Shown: positions 41,221 through 53,008, counted from the first letter of the stretch. The stretch is DNA of 64,000 bases from Pseudoips prasinana (GCA_951640165.1 OX621266.1:2914001-2978000), one strand, 5' to 3'. Notes: a model not told the origin generated them from the sequence alone. Translations and numbers: made by a program.

Positions 41221-44196
41221 ATGTTTATAAATTTTGTCTTAAAATTCGATCCTATTTTAAATGATATACAATTGGATCTGGATCGTATATCGGTCGCAGA
41301 TTCCTCTACATGTATGATTGAGGACTGTAAAGAAATTACCAGGGCCCATCCTAATGCCTTGTCGCTTCTCTGTCAAAATATAAGAAGTATAAATAAAAAC
41401 TTTGATGGATTGACTACGCTTCTTAAAAGGAGTTTGACACCCTGGGATCTAATTATTTTGACCGAATGTTGGCTACTGAACTCCCCTCCAATACCTTTAC
41501 TCCTTGACTATAATTCCACGAATACCAACCAACATACGACGCAAAATGAGGGTGTTATTGTTTATTTCCGCAACTACCTAAATGTATCTATTATTGAGCC
41601 CATAATTCAAGATGCTAACTGTTTATTGTTAACAATAAATAATGAGACGGTTGTGATCGCAATTTATCGTTCCCCAGCAACAAAAAATATCTCACCATTT
41701 CTAGAATCCTTAAATGATATCATAAAATCTGTCTCATCCTATAAAAATGTAATACTAACTGGTGATATCAATATAAATATATCTGAAGATAATTCCGACC
41801 CTCGCGCATCCGATTATCTTACTCTCCTAGCTTATCATGGTATGCTGCCAGCACATACGCTTCCCACAAGAAACAACAGGTCATGTCTTGACCATATCAT
41901 CTTAAAAACTAGATTACCAGCGTTTTGTTTTGTCGCTCACACCACAGTCACGGATCATGATACAGTTCTGCTCTTTCTTGACTCATCCGTAAAATCGTAT
42001 AATTCCTCAAAAAACGATAGGACAATCAAAGTCCTTGACTATGATAAAATTAGGGTGGATCTTCTACAGGCAGACTTTAGCCCGATGTATAATACTTTTA
42101 ACTTAGATGAAGCAACCAACTTCTTTATTAATACATTGAACCTAGTTACAGTCCGAAACTCTAAGCAGAAAGTGGTCTCCAATCGCAAACGTCTAAATAA
42201 GCCCTGGATGGCCCCGGGGCTTCTTCGATGTTTGAAAAACCGTGACAAGTTACATCAAAAACTAAAGAAAATTGGCAATGATAATAATACTATATTACAA
42301 ACAACCTTTAAAAGGTATAGAAATTACTGCACAATGCTACTTAAAGCTGCAAAAATGAACTACGATAAAACACAAATAAAAAATGCACATAATAACCATA
42401 AAAAACTCTGGGATGCTATAAAATCTATAACTCATACCGATAAAAGGCGGGTGGATGCAAGTTGTCTACTATCATCCACCGACCCAAAAAATTCTATTAA
42501 CCATATAAACACCTACTTTTCAAACATCGGACGTACATTAGCTGAAAATATCTCTATTCCTTCCTCTTCACTCCCACAACATGACGATGCCCATGGTTTC
42601 CAAAAAACGTTTGTCCTCCTAGAAACTGATGAAGCTGAAGTTGATTCTCTGATAATTAATCTTAAGAGTAATTGCGCGGTGGGTAGCGACAATATATCTG
42701 GTACGCTTCTTAAGTATGTTAAAAATATCGTAGTCCCTCATATTACTTATATTTGTAATCTATCCTTTTCAACAGGTATTTTTCCTAATGCCTTCAAGCT
42801 AGCCATTGTACATCCAGTGCATAAGGGTGGGGACAGAGATCGCCCTAACAATTATAGACCTATTTCCATCTTACCTACCCTATCAAAATTACTCGAAAGA
42901 CTTATAAATAATAGACTTGTTAAATATTTAGAACAAAATAATTTACTTTCCCCATCTCAATATGGTTTTCGGACAGGAATATCCACACAACACGCAGTAC
43001 TCGATCTAACTAATAATATCGTTTCTAATTTGGATAAAAAAAGAAAGGTAATGGGCATATTCTTAGATCTGGCGAAAGCCTTTGATACGATTTCTGTCAT
43101 CTCCCTTGTTACTAAGCTTGAAAAAATTGGTATTAGAGGCACTCAACTATCTCTTTTCAAGAGTTATCTCACGGGCAGGAGACAATGTGTCAAAATTGGT
43201 GACAGGATGAGTGACGAGCTCCCTATAACCTACGGTGTGCCACAGGGCAGTATCATCGGCCCTACTCTATTTCTTATCTACATTAATGACTTATGTCAAT
43301 TAAAGTTTCCTAACTCATCTATTTTTACTTATGCCGATGATACTGCTCTGGTATTTCATGGTGACTCCTGGGAGTCAGTATTCCAGCATGCTCAATTCGG
43401 ATTTCAGGTAGTTTCTGATTGGTTGGCCTATAACTTGCTCACTCTGAATATTGAGAAAACGAATTACCTCACCTTTTCACTATCCCAGACACGAAACATA
43501 CCATCTTCTTGTTCCTTAATTGCCCACTCTTGTCTTCTGCCTCGTAATGGTATATGTAACTGTCCACGCCTTAACCGTACAAACTGCATAAAATATCTGG
43601 GTGTTCAGATTGATAACCGCTTACAATTTTATAAAAATATCGATACCCTTACGTCTAGACTACGTAGGCTCATATTCATTTTTAAGAATCTCCGCCACAT
43701 TGCTGATACGCGTGTCTTAAAACTTGTATATCTTGCGCTTTGTCAATCTGTCATTCAGTATTGTATCGTTTCTTGGGGTGGCGCCGCCAAAACTTACATG
43801 CTGAAGCTTGAACGCGCTCAGAGAGCTATCCTGAAAGTTGGCTGGAGGCTGCCGTATCAATTTCCTACTACCGATTTATACAAAACTTGCAATGTTCTCT
43901 CCGTTCGGAAATTGTTCATTCTTAACCTCATTCTAACCACTCACTCCCAGATTCCCTTTGAACCTTCTAAATTTAATTCTCTTCGCCGTAAATTTACAGT
44001 TTGCTCCTCTGTCCGTGTGAGTTGTGGTTTGGCCAAACGTTCCTATTATTTTCTTAGCAGTTTTATTTACAATAAGTCAAATAAAATTTTAAATATATAT
44101 CCTATGTGTAAATCGAGATGTAGAAAAATAGTATCAAACTGGTTATCTAAACTGGACTACGCTGAGACCGAAAATATAATTAGAGTACTCACTTAA
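41221..44196 (+). CDS. LINE ORF2: endonuclease-reverse transcriptase (CR1-like)
   Basis: 991 residues, intact. The ATG at 41221 is the first in frame; the conserved part begins at SLLCQNIRSINKN (about 48-60). The APE endonuclease shows TECWL (81-85), GDINI (181-185), SCLDHII (about 221) and TDHD (about 240). The reverse transcriptase shows NYRPISILPTLSKLLE, QYGFRTGISTQHA, FLDLAKAFDT (motif A), GVPQGSIIGPTLFLIYIND and TYADDTAL (about 703). A C-terminal region with a cysteine-containing segment ends without RNase H. The AT-rich codon use contrasts sharply with the SART genes next door. With an open ORF1, this copy could be recently active. Confidence 0.9.
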   Translation: MFINFVLKFDPILNDIQLDLDRISVADSSTCMIEDCKEITRAHPNALSLLCQNIRSINKNFDGLTTLLKRSLTPWDLIILTECWLLNSPPIPLLLDYNSTNTNQHTTQNEGVIVYFRNYLNVSIIEPIIQDANCLLLTINNETVVIAIYRSPATKNISPFLESLNDIIKSVSSYKNVILTGDININISEDNSDPRASDYLTLLAYHGMLPAHTLPTRNNRSCLDHIILKTRLPAFCFVAHTTVTDHDTVLLFLDSSVKSYNSSKNDRTIKVLDYDKIRVDLLQADFSPMYNTFNLDEATNFFINTLNLVTVRNSKQKVVSNRKRLNKPWMAPGLLRCLKNRDKLHQKLKKIGNDNNTILQTTFKRYRNYCTMLLKAAKMNYDKTQIKNAHNNHKKLWDAIKSITHTDKRRVDASCLLSSTDPKNSINHINTYFSNIGRTLAENISIPSSSLPQHDDAHGFQKTFVLLETDEAEVDSLIINLKSNCAVGSDNISGTLLKYVKNIVVPHITYICNLSFSTGIFPNAFKLAIVHPVHKGGDRDRPNNYRPISILPTLSKLLERLINNRLVKYLEQNNLLSPSQYGFRTGISTQHAVLDLTNNIVSNLDKKRKVMGIFLDLAKAFDTISVISLVTKLEKIGIRGTQLSLFKSYLTGRRQCVKIGDRMSDELPITYGVPQGSIIGPTLFLIYINDLCQLKFPNSSIFTYADDTALVFHGDSWESVFQHAQFGFQVVSDWLAYNLLTLNIEKTNYLTFSLSQTRNIPSSCSLIAHSCLLPRNGICNCPRLNRTNCIKYLGVQIDNRLQFYKNIDTLTSRLRRLIFIFKNLRHIADTRVLKLVYLALCQSVIQYCIVSWGGAAKTYMLKLERAQRAILKVGWRLPYQFPTTDLYKTCNVLSVRKLFILNLILTTHSQIPFEPSKFNSLRRKFTVCSSVRVSCGLAKRSYYFLSSFIYNKSNKILNIYPMCKSRCRKIVSNWLSKLDYAETENIIRVLT

Positions 44197-44202
44197 ATAC
44201 CT

Positions 44203-44207
<5 letters not shown>

Positions 44208-44250
<43 letters not shown>

Positions 44251-44254
44251 GACA

Positions 44255-44305
<51 letters not shown>
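44208..44305 (+). repeat. (CA)n microsatellite in LINE 3' UTR
   Basis: About 100 bp of CA dinucleotides with a few interruptions (AAAC, GACAGAC), directly downstream of the LINE ORF2 stop. Confidence 0.95.
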
Positions 44306-44307
<2 letters not shown>

Positions 44308-44598
44308 TTCCTCTCAATACCAATACAATGATCGTTCCGTTTTGAATTTATCTATATCCGCATTTAGTTAAGTAATTTAAGAGGGTGATTGCCTGGAGAT
44401 CTGTCATACAGGTCTTGAACCCAGTATAGACTCCAGCTCTCACAAAGGTCCAAATCTAAACTATCAAATTGTAACTATGTATAAGATGCTATGTACCTAA
44501 AATGAGAGAAATAAATGTTCTATGTTCTAATGTTCTAAACAATGTATGTTTAACATAAAACCGTTTAACTTAAAAAGTTTTTTTACCAATTTTTATTT

Positions 44599-45448
44599 GT
44601 CTTATACTTTCGACAACCTTTTAGTTCTGCAACAAACATATTCCTCTTTTCTTTTCGAAGTAAGAATAAATTTGGGCGTATATATACTTGATGATTGTAG
44701 AGAATACCGACCAGAGAGCTCAAGGCTTATAGAATTCTACATATCGTTTTTCTATTTTTAAAGAGAGGTTTTATTAGTTTGTCTAGGCAAATATCTGAAG
44801 CTAATCCAATGTTCAGGATATGGCTTAGAGGATCTATTTTTGTCGATACATCGTCATTGTTATAGTGGTACTTTTTATTTTCACCTTGTTTTTGTTTTGT
44901 AATAATGTGTTATTGACAAAATGTATTTTATGGTTGTATTCAAAACTTTTGTATTATATATTATTATTTTTATTTTATTTGAATGTTATGATTTGCTGAT
45001 GTTTTTTTTGAAAGGTATATGTAACTTATGTTTATGTATTGTGTGTGCCAGGAGGCAACACAGGGTCGGATGGCCGAATGTTATGATTTCCAAATAATTG
45101 GTAACATTTTTGGTGGTTTGTTTACTTAAAAAGGTATGATTTTGCTATGTATTTAATTTAATATTTATTAAAAGGATATAATCTGCCTAAAAGAGATGAA
45201 TGAGCGGAATGGCCGATGCATTCAGTTCATTCCCGTTCATGCCATTCAGCATGCTCGCCTAATTCGGCAGATCTCACAGAGCGCTGAAACCGAAACGTTG
45301 TTAACAAGTATGGTGTTTTGTGTGTACCTTCATTTATTATAATGCTGAAGTGAATTGGTTTAGTATAAGTTGGATAAGTGTTGTAATGGTGCAATCCTGA
45401 GGAGTTGAATATACGTATATGGTTGCTGAATAACGTGTTTTCTTATCA
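44599..45448 (+). mobile_element. LTR-retroelement fragment: 3' internal end plus LTR (older copy)
   Basis: Bases 44599-45078 match 51946-52648 (apart from an insertion there) and are followed by an LTR at 45079-45448 that starts TGTTATGATTTCC and ends TTTTCTTATCA. It is 10 bp longer and clearly more diverged than the two 360-bp LTRs at 48652 and 52649, so it is an older member of the same family. The 5' part of the element is missing; the CR1-like LINE ends just upstream. Confidence 0.8.
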
Positions 45449-46221
45449 CTAAGTTGTACGATTAGATTATAAATCCATTCACTCTAATTAGCTCCTTGTT
45501 CGATCGTTCATGAGCGATGATTTGCGAATCGTATTCATTACGGAGGTCACCGTGAGATTGTTGGTTACCAATTCTGCTACGATTTTTATTATTACTATCA
45601 AGTGCTCACGTACTGAATACGTGAAGCTAATTACTTGTATTGTGTATTGTTCCCGCTGGGGTGAGTTATATATTTTATTTGTCTAAGTAGTTGTCAGTTG
45701 TTCTCTCTTTAGTACACGTATAGAAGCGTTATATTTTTTGTTGGGGCTGCTTAGCATATGAAGGGTATTAGAAGGGTTAAAATAAAATAAAAATAAAATA
45801 AAAAAGGTTTTTATTCACGTAGACTTTAAAAAAGCGCTTGTAAATAGTCTGAACATGTTTGTAGTAATATAGTTGTATACATTAGATATTATTTCTAGTA
45901 ACATAGATATTTAGGTACATCTTGTATGAAAACATTTATAAAATTTATTTTATTACAGAAATGATATTTAGCTAGCTCGTATCAAGTTATTGTCAAGAGA
46001 TTATGTTTAATTATCTAGTTTAAGTCTAATATTTTTACTACATATTGTCTATAGTTCTGTCTATATTAAAGGTATTATTATTAATAATAATAATAATAAT
46101 AATCATTTATTCTCAGGCTTCTAATGGCCCATAGATATATACCTTACAGACTAACATATATAAAATATATACAAAAAATATTATTATTATGACGGACCTT
46201 TTGTTAATAACGACGGTCGCG
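45449..46221. other. AT-rich interval, repeat scraps, no gene
   Basis: No reading frame worth reporting. It holds an AAAAT-rich tract (about 45780-45810), a (TAA)n run (about 46080-46104) and, beside it, a sequence (GCCTGAGAATAAATGATT on the minus strand) that looks like the 3' end of a minus-strand LINE with an (ATT)n tail. Confidence 0.6.
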
Positions 46222-46631
46222 CTTTAAAGTAAAGTAAAATACGCTTTATTGTACACCAATACATAGCATAATAATTTAACATAAAGTTATTAAGGTACAC
46301 TGGGCGGTCTTATCGCTGCTGCGATTTCTTCCAGACAACCTTAAACGGAATATAATCCAAGGATCTAGAAATAAATTGGGTAGTGCAGGTGTTTGAAAAA
46401 ATTAACCTTAACCTAACTTAAACTAACAAAAGTCAATAAATATAAAAATACATACATAAATAAATAAATATACTAATATCCCTATGATATATAATAATAA
46501 ATATTTATATTAAGAATACCTATGTAATTATCAACTGATGCCTATAAATCTAATGTAAAAGGTAGCAGAAATTGCGTAACTATTATATGAAAAAGAAACA
46601 ATAAATAAAAGATAAAGACATTAACACTAGT

Positions 46632-48651
46632 TTAGGATACTAATTTGGAAAAATAATACTTCTTCACTTCTCCTTTAAAAGTCGCTAAAGATTGCGCACG
46701 TCTTGTAGTTAATGGTAATTCGTTCCAGAGGCGGACAGCTTGCGCAGTAAAAGATTTAGAATAAAAGTTAGTTACCTGTTTAGGTGTTTTTAGAATTAAG
46801 TTCTCCGAAGACCGTAAACATCTAGAGTGTGTGTCATGTAAGAACTCGAAACGTTCTTTGAGGTAATTTGGTGAAGATGGGATGAACAATATGTTATAGA
46901 GAAGAGTTAAAATATGAGTATTACGGCGCAGGCGGATTGGAAGCCACTTGAGTTTAGTGCGATACTGAGAAACATGGTCATATTTTCGTAGGCCAAATAT
47001 AAACCTTATGCAGACATTTTGAAGGCGCTCAAGTTTATTAAGTTGTGCTTCAGTGAGATCAAGATAGCTGGTATCGGCGTAGTCAAGAACTGGAAGAAGG
47101 AGAGACTGTGCTAGCGCAATTTTTGTGGTAGTGGGAAGGAAATTACGGAGTCTTCGTAAAGAACCAGCAGAAGCAAATAGCTTTCGACTGACCTCTTGTA
47201 GCTGCGGTACCCAGGATAAAGTTTTATCGATGATGATTCCCAGGTTCTTTACTGTGTCACTATAGGGAATAGGAATACCATCGAGCACTACCGGTGGTAG
47301 GAGCTGCAAATCTAACTTGGAAATCATCCTAGGGCTGCCAACTATTATTGCTTGGGTCTTATTAGGATTAACTTTTAATCCATATACCTTACTCCATTCG
47401 CAAATTTGTTTTAAATCTTCATTAATGGTGACGATAGTACGTGGTAAATTTTCTACATCAGTGTGTCTGTAAATTTGAAGATCATCTGCATAAAGGTGGT
47501 AAGAAGATTGTAGATTATTAGAGATAGTATTAATAAATAATGCGAAAAGTAATGGAGAAAGAACGCCACCCTGTGGAACGCCGGCAATAGTAATACGCCA
47601 TGAGGAGACGGTATCTTGAATGGTAATACGTTGTCGGCGTCCAAACAGGTAATTATGAAACCAATCAGTTGCGGTCGGAGATATGTTAAGAGACAGACCT
47701 AAGGACTCCAAGCAGGATGTCAAAATCTACGGTGTTAAAAGCGTTGCTGAAATCAAGAAGTGAGAGCACCGTAAGATTTCCTCCATCCATACTCAATCTT
47801 ATATCGTCAGTTATTTTGACCAAAGCAGTAGCCGTACTATGACCAGGGCGGAAACCGGATTGTAGTGGATTAATAAGGCAATTTTTGGAAAGGAATGAAC
47901 TAAGCTGGTTAGAAACCAGACGTTCCAGGACTTTGGATAGGAAAGGTAGAATAGATATTGGACGAAATTCTGATATGGAAGCAGGATTAGGTTTTTTAGG
48001 AAGTGGGATTATTTGGGCTTCTTTCCATGCTGATGGAAAGGTACCACTGGATATGGAATAATTAAGGATATGACAAACGACAGGAAGGATTTCATCAAGG
48101 ATGGGAAAGATCATGTTCCGGCTAATGCAATCACTGCCCACAGCGTTGGAAGTGATAGAGAGAATGGCCTTCTTAACATCACAATCCGCGAACTGAACGA
48201 AATTAAATGAGGAATAATCAGGAGTTGGACGTGAAGAAAGATGGCTTAAGGTATTGTTTATAGTTGTCCTATGACAGTTGGACGACGAAGAAAAATATTG
48301 ATTTAGAGTATCAATGTTGAAATTTTTTATGTCATTATCATGATGATGTGATTTTCCAACCCCCATTGACTTGAGAAATTTCCAGACTTTAGCTGGATCA
48401 CCATTTTCGACAGACTTGTGGATATGCTGGCGTTGTGCCTTTCTACACACCTTATTGCAGTGATCTCGAATTGAGGTGTATTTTTCCCAGTTATATGATG
48501 TTGGTCGACATTTGTATCTAGTTTTAGCTGTAACTTTTTTTTCCATGACAGCTTTAATATCATTAGTAAGCCATGGAGCCGGCAGGTGCTTGATTTTAAT
48601 AGGCCGTATTGGAGCATGTATATTGAACAACTGTATGAGTTTGGAACCAAA
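46632..48651 (-). pseudogene. LINE ORF2 part 2: linker, reverse transcriptase, C-terminus
   Basis: From GSKLIQLFNIHAPIRP on the minus strand through PAPWLTNDIKAVM, FRPISILPFLSKVLE, QSGFRPGHSTATALV and LLDFSNAFNTVDF (motif A). A one-base shift in 47690-47720 then breaks the frame: the first frame stops at 47686 while the continuation (LGLSLN...TDWFHNYLFGRRQ) is in the next frame. The second part holds GVPQGGVLSPLLFALFIN and LYADDLQIY (catalytic pair) and a long C-terminal domain ending near VRLWNELPLTTR. The gene is inactive because of the shift and the upstream LTR insertion, but decay is otherwise slight. Confidence 0.85.
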
Positions 48652-49011
48652 TGTTATGATTTCCAAATAATTGGTAACATTTTTGGTGATTTGTTTACTT
48701 AAAAAGGTATGATTTTGCTTTGCATTTAATTTAATAATTATTAAAAGGATATAATATGCCTAAAAGAGGTGAATGAACGGAATGGCCGATGCATTCAGTT
48801 CATTCCCGTTCATGACATTCAGAATGGTCGCTAGTTCGGTCGGCAGTCTTTACCGAGCGCTCGAGCCGAAAGGTTTTTAACAAGTGTTGTATGTTGTGTT
48901 TCTGATTTGTTATAATACAGAAGTACATTAATTTTGCTAAGTGTTGTAATGGTGTAATCCTGAAGAATTAAATATACGTCTATTGCTGCTGAAAAACGTG
49001 TTTTCTTATCA
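48652..49011 (+). repeat. 5' LTR of non-autonomous element
   Basis: 360 bp, TGTTATGATTTCC...TTTTCTTATCA. It contains an AATTAAATATA stretch 40 bp from the end that could serve 3' processing. Confidence 0.85.
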
Positions 49012-49199
49012 TCTCAGAAGTGGCAATTACCCAGGAAAAAGGTATGTAACTCCATATTTAAAAATAAAACAAAGAAATAATATGATTTAATTGCTTGTAG
49101 TTGTTCATATTTGTGGACAGTGTTTAAACTATCTTACAAAGATATAGCATTCAATGATTTATCTGTAGATATAAATGAACTTTATGGATTAAAGATTTG

Positions 49200-49530
49200 T
49201 TTTATATCATAACTATCTGTGTCCCGCGGTTTTACCCGCGTTAAACTTTATAAATTATCACAGCTCCTCTCCCGTAGTTGATGGCGTGATAATATGTAGC
49301 CTATATGATGACCCGACCTCTTAGTAATATTCATGCAAAATTTGAAGTAAATCCAATGCAGTACTGTGAGTTTAGCCCGGACATACATACAGACAAACAG
49401 ACAAAAATTCTAAAAACTATATTTTTGGTTACGAATTAGATTGTAGATCACGCCCCAACTATCATTTAAAAAAAAATTCAATGTACAGTTTTCACTTTTC
49501 TACGATTTTATTATATGTATAGATTTGTTA
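49200..49530. repeat. Interspersed repeat inside LTR element
   Basis: A unit beginning CTGTGTCCCGCGGTTTTACCCGCG and ending near ATTATATGTATAGATT, with ACATACAGACAAACAGAC in the middle. It resembles a repeat type very common in lepidopteran genomes; I do not assign its class. Confidence 0.5.
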
Positions 49531-49698
49531 ATGGCTTCGCATTACCCATATGGTCAGGGCAACTCTCTAATAATGGACTATGCTGGTTAACTGTGTTATG
49601 TAATCGTGAGTTCGGGTACGTGGCTAGGGCTACTCTCTAGCAGTACTAATAAGCACACATTGTTGCATATGGTGACCGAACGTATTTAACGTTCGAGA

Positions 49699-50155
49699 TG
49701 GTTCACAGTTAGGCATGGGAATAGATTAAATTTACCAACATCCCATCTATCTATGCACTCTACAAGCCCGTTGGTCATGTCAATAAAAGTCTATAATAAA
49801 CTTCCAGAAGAATTAAAAAAAGAAAAAAAAGGATAATACTTTTATTAAAAAACTAAAGCTTTTCTTATTACAGAAAAGAAAAGAATACTTGGACTCAAAG
49901 AAATAATTCTATAGATCTTGACATTTATTAATCTGATAATCTTTTCGCTTTAAATATTGACATTTTTAAATTAAAATTTGGTATAGTATGATTCTTACAA
50001 ATAGCATAAATTCTTAAACTTTTTATTATTAACCAAAAGCCTTCTTCCTCTCTTCTACTATGCTGTGCCCGACAGGGTCCATAATTGTTACATAATTATA
50101 AGATTATACCATCTGTTATACATTATGGAAGCAATAAATGATTGAGTATTGAGTA
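49699..50155 (+). pseudogene. LINE 3' fragment (RT C-terminus) inside LTR element
   Basis: Reads RHGNRLNLPTSHL and later IKVYNKLPEELKK, the typical C-terminal block of jockey-group ORF2 proteins, for about 40 codons. A short AT-rich 3' region follows, ending AATAAATGATTGAGTATTGAG, a tandem-type LINE tail. 5'-truncated and without catalytic residues. Confidence 0.6.
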
Positions 50156-50369
50156 TGGATAAAATTGAATTTTTATACCATTATGACTAAATTCATAAGC
50201 TTCTTGAAAGATTTAAATGGAAATTTGTAGAATACATTTGTTTATAGTATGATTAATTACAAGCAACATTGTGTAGATATAAATTGTTGGTTACTTAAAT
50301 GACTGCTATGATATTTTATGTATCGATAAATACAGGATAGAATAAAGATTCTTGACCAGTTTTGTTAGT

Positions 50370-51113
50370 GGGCGTACTATGTGACTTCGCTGGTTACTCG
50401 AGTGAGTAGGTGTCTCACCGGATGTTGAGCGGGTCGCTAGTCGTCGGATAATGTTTGTTAAAGGGCGTACTATGTGACTTCGCTGGTTAATTGAGTGAGT
50501 AGGTATCTCACTGGATGTTGAGCGGGTCGCTCGTCGTCGGATAATGTTTGTTAAAGGGCGTACTATGTGACTTCGCTGGTTAATTGAGTGAGTAGGTATC
50601 TCACTGGATGTTGAGCGGGTCGCTAGTCGTCGGATAATGTTTGTTAAAGGGCGTACTATGTGACTTCGCTGGTTAATTGAGTGAGTAGGTATCTCACTGG
50701 ATGTTGATCGGGTCGCTAGTCGTCGGATAATGTTTGTTAAAGGGCGTACTATGTGACTTCGCTGGTTAATTGAGTGAGTAGGTATCTCACTGGATGTTGA
50801 GCGGGTCGCTAGTCGTCGGATAATGTTTGTTAAAGGGCGTACTATGTGACTTCGCTGGTTAATTGAGTGAGTAGGTATCTCACTGGATGTTGAGCGGGTC
50901 ACTAGTCGTCGGATAATGTTAGTTTGGAAGCGTACTATGTGCCTTCGTTGGTTAATTGAGTGAGTAGGTATCTCACTGGATGATGGACGGGTTAATAGTC
51001 ATCGGATAAAGTTATTTTGGAAGCGTACTATGTGCCTTCGCTGGTTAATTGAGTGGGTAAGTATCTCACTGGATGATGAGCGGGTTGCTTGTCGTCGGAT
51101 AAAATTATTTAGT
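50370..51113 (+). repeat. 93-bp tandem repeat, about 8 copies
   Basis: Unit starts at 50370, 50463, 50556, 50649, 50742, 50835, 50928 and 51021, with a degenerate ninth at 51114. Core GGCGTACTATGTGACTTCGC...GTCGTCGGATAATGTTTG. The middle copies are nearly identical; the last three are diverged. Because 93 is divisible by three, the minus strand has a 198-codon open frame of 31-residue repeats, which I treat as a by-product. Confidence 0.92.
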
Positions 51114-52036
51114 GGGTTTACTATATGGATACACTGGAGTTTTGGATAGTTATGGTTATTACTGGTAGTTGAGTGTGTGACTAGTCGTCAAATAAAGTGT
51201 CCTATGAATGCTTACAACAGTCTATGCTAATCAAAACAAGTGATCTGGTCAATGAGTAGTTTACTCGATAATAATTAACCAGTTTTATTTATTTTTGTTG
51301 TTACATATGAAACGTTTAGAAGACTTTTACTGTGTTGAGAACTGAAAAGAAAGAACTGAAAGACTGTGTTGGTTTTTCTTTGTTTTGAGTAGAATGATTC
51401 AGTACATCTGTTATGATTTACTGGATTTTAACTCATTTATTCATTGTAACATGATTACGGATGGATTATGTCGGGGTTAATCTTAAAGACTGTGTTGATT
51501 TTGTCTATGTTTTGAATAGAATGATTCTGTACATCTGTTATGATTTACTGGATTTTAACTAATTTATTTATTGTAACATGATTATGAATGGATTATGTCG
51601 CGGAGAATGTATATGTTTCAGTGAGGTGTTGATGACGACTGATGATGAAGCAGGTGCTCCTCCTGATACACCTCGGAGATCTCAGAAAAGTATGGTTAAA
51701 CTACGAAGTCCATCGTGAAATAGTTCAAGTGAAGAAGTGGTATCTAAAGATTTTCTGAACATGGTTAAAGTTAGCTGGTTTAGCAAAGAGATTGTTTGGA
51801 GCTTCGCTAACAGTTGTTTTTGGTTCAGGTATTATTTAAACCAATTTTAAGCAGATCCTCGGATTCCGGAGCCATATAGTTTTTGAGTAGTTATGGCACA
51901 ATCTGGTATTTTTTTGTCAATTCTTGATACATTAATATTTAAGAAGTCTTATACTTTCGACAACCTTTTAATTCTGCAACAAACATATTCATTTTTTTTT
52001 CGAAGTAAGAATAAATTTGGGCTTATATATACTTGA

Positions 52037-52240
52037 GATTCTTAATTTATTAATTTATTATTTTAATGTTTAATTGTTATTTTGTACTTAGCTTAATCTT
52101 ATATAACTGTTAAATGTGGCGATTATTATGTACGCCGTTATTGTCATAGGCATCAGTGACCATTGTTATAATATCTGCTAGTTATGTGAATTGTTAATGT
52201 TTATGATGTGGCTGTACTCAATAAATAAATAAATAAATGA
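52037..52240 (+). mobile_element. Short retroposed fragment with (AATA)n tail
   Basis: Present in this LTR-element copy but absent from the older copy at 44685, where ACTTGA joins TGATTG directly. The insert ends in AATAAATAAATAAATAAATGA and is flanked by TGA, which fits a 5'-truncated LINE or SINE. Confidence 0.65.
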
Positions 52241-52648
52241 TGATTGTAGAGAATACTGACAAGAAATCTCTAGGCTTATAGAATTATACATATCATTTTT
52301 CTATTTTTAAAGAGAGGTTTTATTAGTTTGTCTAGATAAATATCTGAAGTTAATCCAATGTTCAGGATATCGCTTAGAGGGTCAGCAATGACTTCTTTGT
52401 CTGTTTTAACTATTTTTGTCGATACATCGTCATTGTTATAGTGGTAGTTTTTTATTTTTCACTTTGTTTTTGTTTTGTAATAATGAGTTATTGACAAAAT
52501 GTATTCTATGGTTGTATTCAAAACTTTTGTATTTGTTTATTTTATTTGAATGTTATGATTTGCTGATGTTTTTTTTAGAAAGAGGTATATGTAACTTATG
52601 TTTATGTATTGTGTGTGCCAGGAGGCAACACAGGGTCGGATGGCCGAA

Positions 52649-53008
52649 TGTTATGATTTCCAAATAATTGGTAACATTTTTGGTGATTTGTTTACTTAAA
52701 AAGGTATGATTTTGCTTTGCATTTAATTTAATAATTATTAAAAGGATATAATATGCCTAAAAGAGGTGAATGAACGGAATGGCCGATGCATTCAGTTCAT
52801 TCCCGTTCATGACATTCAGAATGGTCGCTAGTTCGGTCGGCAGTCTTTACCGAGCGCTCGAGCCGAAAGGTTTTTAACAAGTGTTGTATGTTGTGTTTCT
52901 GATTTGTTATAATACAGAAGTACATTAATTTTGCTAAGTGTTGTAATGGTGTAATCCTGAAGAATTAAATATACGTCTATTGCTGCTGAAAAACGTGTTT
53001 TCTTATCA
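52649..53008 (+). repeat. 3' LTR of non-autonomous element
   Basis: 360 bp, no difference from the 5' LTR seen by eye. Preceded by CAGGGTCGGATGGCCGAA, which is shared with the older copy at 45061-45078 and is not a classical polypurine tract. Confidence 0.85.

Larger units (their letters stand above)
39637..44538 (+). mobile_element. CR1-like LINE, apparently full length
   Basis: 5' leader (39637-39983), ORF1, a 295-bp spacer (40926-41220, AT-rich, no supported gene), ORF2, a (CA)n tract and a 3' UTR ending in about three tandem copies of a 7-8 base unit (ATGTTCTA type, 44514-44538). Short octamer-type tails are typical of CR1 elements, which supports this clade over poly(A)-tailed jockey. 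The exact 5' end is inferred from where SART similarity stops. Both reading frames are open. Confidence 0.75.
48652..53008. mobile_element. Non-autonomous LTR retrotransposon, recent insertion
   Basis: 5' LTR 48652-49011 and 3' LTR 52649-53008, each 360 bp, TG...CA, and identical as far as I can compare by eye. The target duplication CAAA lies at 48648-48651 and 53009-53012. The 3.6-kb interior (49012-52648) has no gag, protease, RT or integrase. It carries older repeat fragments and a 93-bp tandem array instead. A TGG-initial stretch 8 nt after the 5' LTR (TGGCAATTACCC) is a possible primer-binding site. It must have been mobilised by another element's proteins. Superfamily is unassigned; orientation is set by the possible primer-binding site only. 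Confidence 0.85.

Noticed and set aside
40935..41264. 109-residue hydrophobic frame between LINE ORF1 and ORF2
   Set aside because: AT-rich spacer translating to low-complexity hydrophobic residues, starts at a non-AUG codon, overlaps the ORF2 start.
50306..50902. 198-residue repetitive protein on the minus strand
   Set aside because: It exists only because the 93-bp repeat is divisible by three; no start context, no conservation outside the array.
50370..51113. CRISPR array
   Set aside because: The 93-bp units are contiguous without unique spacers, and the context is a eukaryotic LTR element.
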